Positions 30,570 to 31,835 of a stretch of 31,835 nucleotides of DNA are shown piece by piece. Origin of the DNA: DATKEH01 sp035546355 (GTDB taxonomy: Bacteria > Acidobacteriota > Thermoanaerobaculia > Multivoradales > JAIOJS01). A model generated the notes under the pieces. It searched no databases and was not told the origin of the DNA. It saw only the letters and a program-made list of their open reading frames with translations. The position numbers were made by a program, and so were the translations under genes. The stretch lies in NCBI GenBank assembly GCA_035546355.1, contig DATKEH010000269.1:1-31835 (forward strand), in the 5' to 3' direction. How positions within the stretch are numbered: the stretch's first letter is position 1; every line of letters starts with the position of its first letter.

Positions 30570-31835
30570 GCCGCCGGCACCCCCTCGAGCTGCCGCTCGC
30601 CACGGCCCTGCTGGTGGCGGCCGCCACGCGCTTCGCCTACCTCGGCGAGCACATGACCTCACCCTTCTTCGGCATCGCCATCCTCGACGAAGCCTGGTAC
30701 GACGGCATGGCGCGGGCCCTGCTGGGCGGCGGCGGCGCGCCCGACGCCTCCTTCCGCCCGTTGCTCTACCCGCTCTTCCTGGCGGCCGCGTACCGCCTCG
30801 GCGGCCCGTACGACACCCTCGCCGCGGTGGGCCTGCAGCACCTGCTGGGGTTGGCGACCACCGCGCTGGTGGTGCTAATCGCGGCGCGCCTCTTCCGCCG
30901 CCCCTGGGCGGGCGGGGCGGCGGGGCTGCTCTACGCCCTCGCCGGGCCGCCCCTCTACTTCGAAGGGGAGCGGCTGCTCACCACCCTCTTCACCTTCCTG
31001 GCCACCCTCCTGCTGTGGCTCCTCGCCCGCGCCGAGGCGGCGACGCGCCCCCGGTGGTGGTGGCTCGCCGCCGGCGGCTGCTGGGGGCTGGCGGCGCTGG
31101 CGCGCCCCAACGTGCTGATCCTGCTGCCCGCCTTCTTCTGGGCCGCCTGGCGCCGCCGCCGGCGGGGGGCTGCCGCCGGCGAGGCGACCGCCGCGGTGGT
31201 CATGCCGCTGGCCGCCGCCCTCCTCGTGCTCGCCACCGCCGCCGCCCTGCAGGCCCCCTATGCCGGCGGCTTCCAGCTCCTCGGCGGTGCCGGCGGCGTC
31301 AACCTCTACCTCGGCAACCGGCGCGGCGCCGACGGCATGACGCCGCGCCAGGACCGCTACGCGGCCTACAGCCACCAGTACGCCGACACGGTGCAGCTCT
31401 TCGCGGAGGAGGAGTATCGGCTGGCTCGGCGGCGGGCGGGGGACCGCCCTGCGGAACGGCCGCCGGCCGGCGCCGTCAACCGCTATTGGCTCGCACGTAC
31501 CGTCGAGGAAGTGCGCACCGCTCCCGCGGCCTGGGCGGCGCTGATGGGGCGCAAGACCCTGCTGCTGCTGCACGACGGCGAGATCCCCAACAACAAGAGT
31601 TATTCGTTCGTCCTCGCCGAGGAGTCGGCGCTGCTGCGACGGCTGCCGGTGCGCTGGTGGCTGCTGCTGGCGCTGGCGCCCCTCGGGGTGATGGCCGCCC
31701 GCCGCGGCGGCGACCGCGCGGTGCTGCGCTGGGTGCTCGCCTTCGCCGTCCTCTACGGCCTGTCGATCGTCGCCTTCTTCGTCAACGGCCGCTTCCGCAT
31801 CCCGCTGTGGCCGGCGCTGGCGGTGCTGGCAGGAG
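30566..31835 (+). CDS. GT-C membrane glycosyltransferase (GT39/ArnT-like), truncated by window edge
   Basis: The frame starts at a GTG overlapping the DUF885 stop (GTGA) and is open for 423 codons to the window end. It encodes a polytopic protein. After the first helix, the loop ILDEAWYDGMARALL carries the acidic pair Asp41-Glu42 at the catalytic position of GT-C enzymes that use polyprenyl-phosphate sugars. Then follow FRPLLYPLFLAAAYRLGG, repeated Leu/Ala-rich helices, LARPNVLILLPAFFWAAWRRRR and a soluble stretch (GNRRGADGM to NNKSYSF). The last visible part, VAFFVNGRFRIPLWPALAVLAG, is typical of bacterial PMT_2-type membrane proteins. The missing C-terminus may hold a periplasmic domain. 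Donor and acceptor are unknown. Confidence 0.82.
   Translation, partial: MSRRHPLELPLATALLVAAATRFAYLGEHMTSPFFGIAILDEAWYDGMARALLGGGGAPDASFRPLLYPLFLAAAYRLGGPYDTLAAVGLQHLLGLATTALVVLIAARLFRRPWAGGAAGLLYALAGPPLYFEGERLLTTLFTFLATLLLWLLARAEAATRPRWWWLAAGGCWGLAALARPNVLILLPAFFWAAWRRRRRGAAAGEATAAVVMPLAAALLVLATAAALQAPYAGGFQLLGGAGGVNLYLGNRRGADGMTPRQDRYAAYSHQYADTVQLFAEEEYRLARRRAGDRPAERPPAGAVNRYWLARTVEEVRTAPAAWAALMGRKTLLLLHDGEIPNNKSYSFVLAEESALLRRLPVRWWLLLALAPLGVMAARRGGDRAVLRWVLAFAVLYGLSIVAFFVNGRFRIPLWPALAVLAG

Overview
The window is a GC-rich, gene-dense stretch of chromosome from a Gram-negative bacterium. It encodes a Pal-type lipoprotein, other lipoproteins, a type IV pilin-like protein and two PilT ATPases. 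No ribosomal RNA, integrase, transposase, CRISPR array or phage gene is visible. The mixture (copper-site lipoprotein with HNVH and CDVHPWM motifs, EpmA/EpmB/EF-P trio, histone H1-like protein, DUF885 and GNAT genes, many genes without Shine-Dalgarno sequences) suggests a deep-branching lineage such as Acidobacteriota or a relative. This placement is an inference only; no phylogenetic marker was tested.

Layout. Positions 1-2286: the first codons of a leftward exported protein, a CoA-transferase III and a TSUP transporter. Positions 2295-3321 (leftward): a small membrane protein and uracil phosphoribosyltransferase. Positions 3419-7462 (leftward): a tightly overlapping amino-sugar recycling operon murQ-anmK-nagA-nagB, with a divergent oligopeptide-binding-type protein that has no signal peptide (7610-9073). 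Positions 9103-11041 (leftward): a GNAT acetyltransferase, an unknown secreted protein and a 50-residue small membrane protein. Positions 11306-12255: a BON-domain membrane protein and ArfB. Positions 12271-13440 (leftward): an RlmL-type methyltransferase. Then come a single-domain response regulator, a histone H1-like protein, an internally duplicated membrane protein, a pilin-like protein and a copper-site lipoprotein. Positions 17031-20426: an M48 lipoprotein protease, a NarL/DegU-type two-component pair and Pal. Positions 20320-22559: a phasin-like/DUF2188 protein divergent from a TerB-like protein and a secreted protein, with a perfect 19-bp palindrome between them. Positions 22531-26757: a lipid kinase, a Nudix hydrolase and the EF-P lysylation trio (epmB leftward, efp and epmA rightward). 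Positions 26856-29362: two PilT-type ATPases. The window ends with a DUF885 protein and a truncated GT-C glycosyltransferase.

How the genes work together. MurQ, AnmK, NagA and NagB convert recovered peptidoglycan sugars into fructose-6-phosphate. EpmB makes (R)-beta-lysine and EpmA attaches it to Lys34 of EF-P. The kinase/regulator pair, the two PilTs and the TerB/secreted pair look like operons. Genes are joined by 1-4 base overlaps (GTGA, ATGA, TGATG). Several starts lie only 6-7 bases after a TANNNT hexamer, which suggests leaderless transcripts. No gene-free stretch exceeds 300 bases. The longest, 11042-11305, shows only GC-rich short repeats and a weak promoter-like pair.
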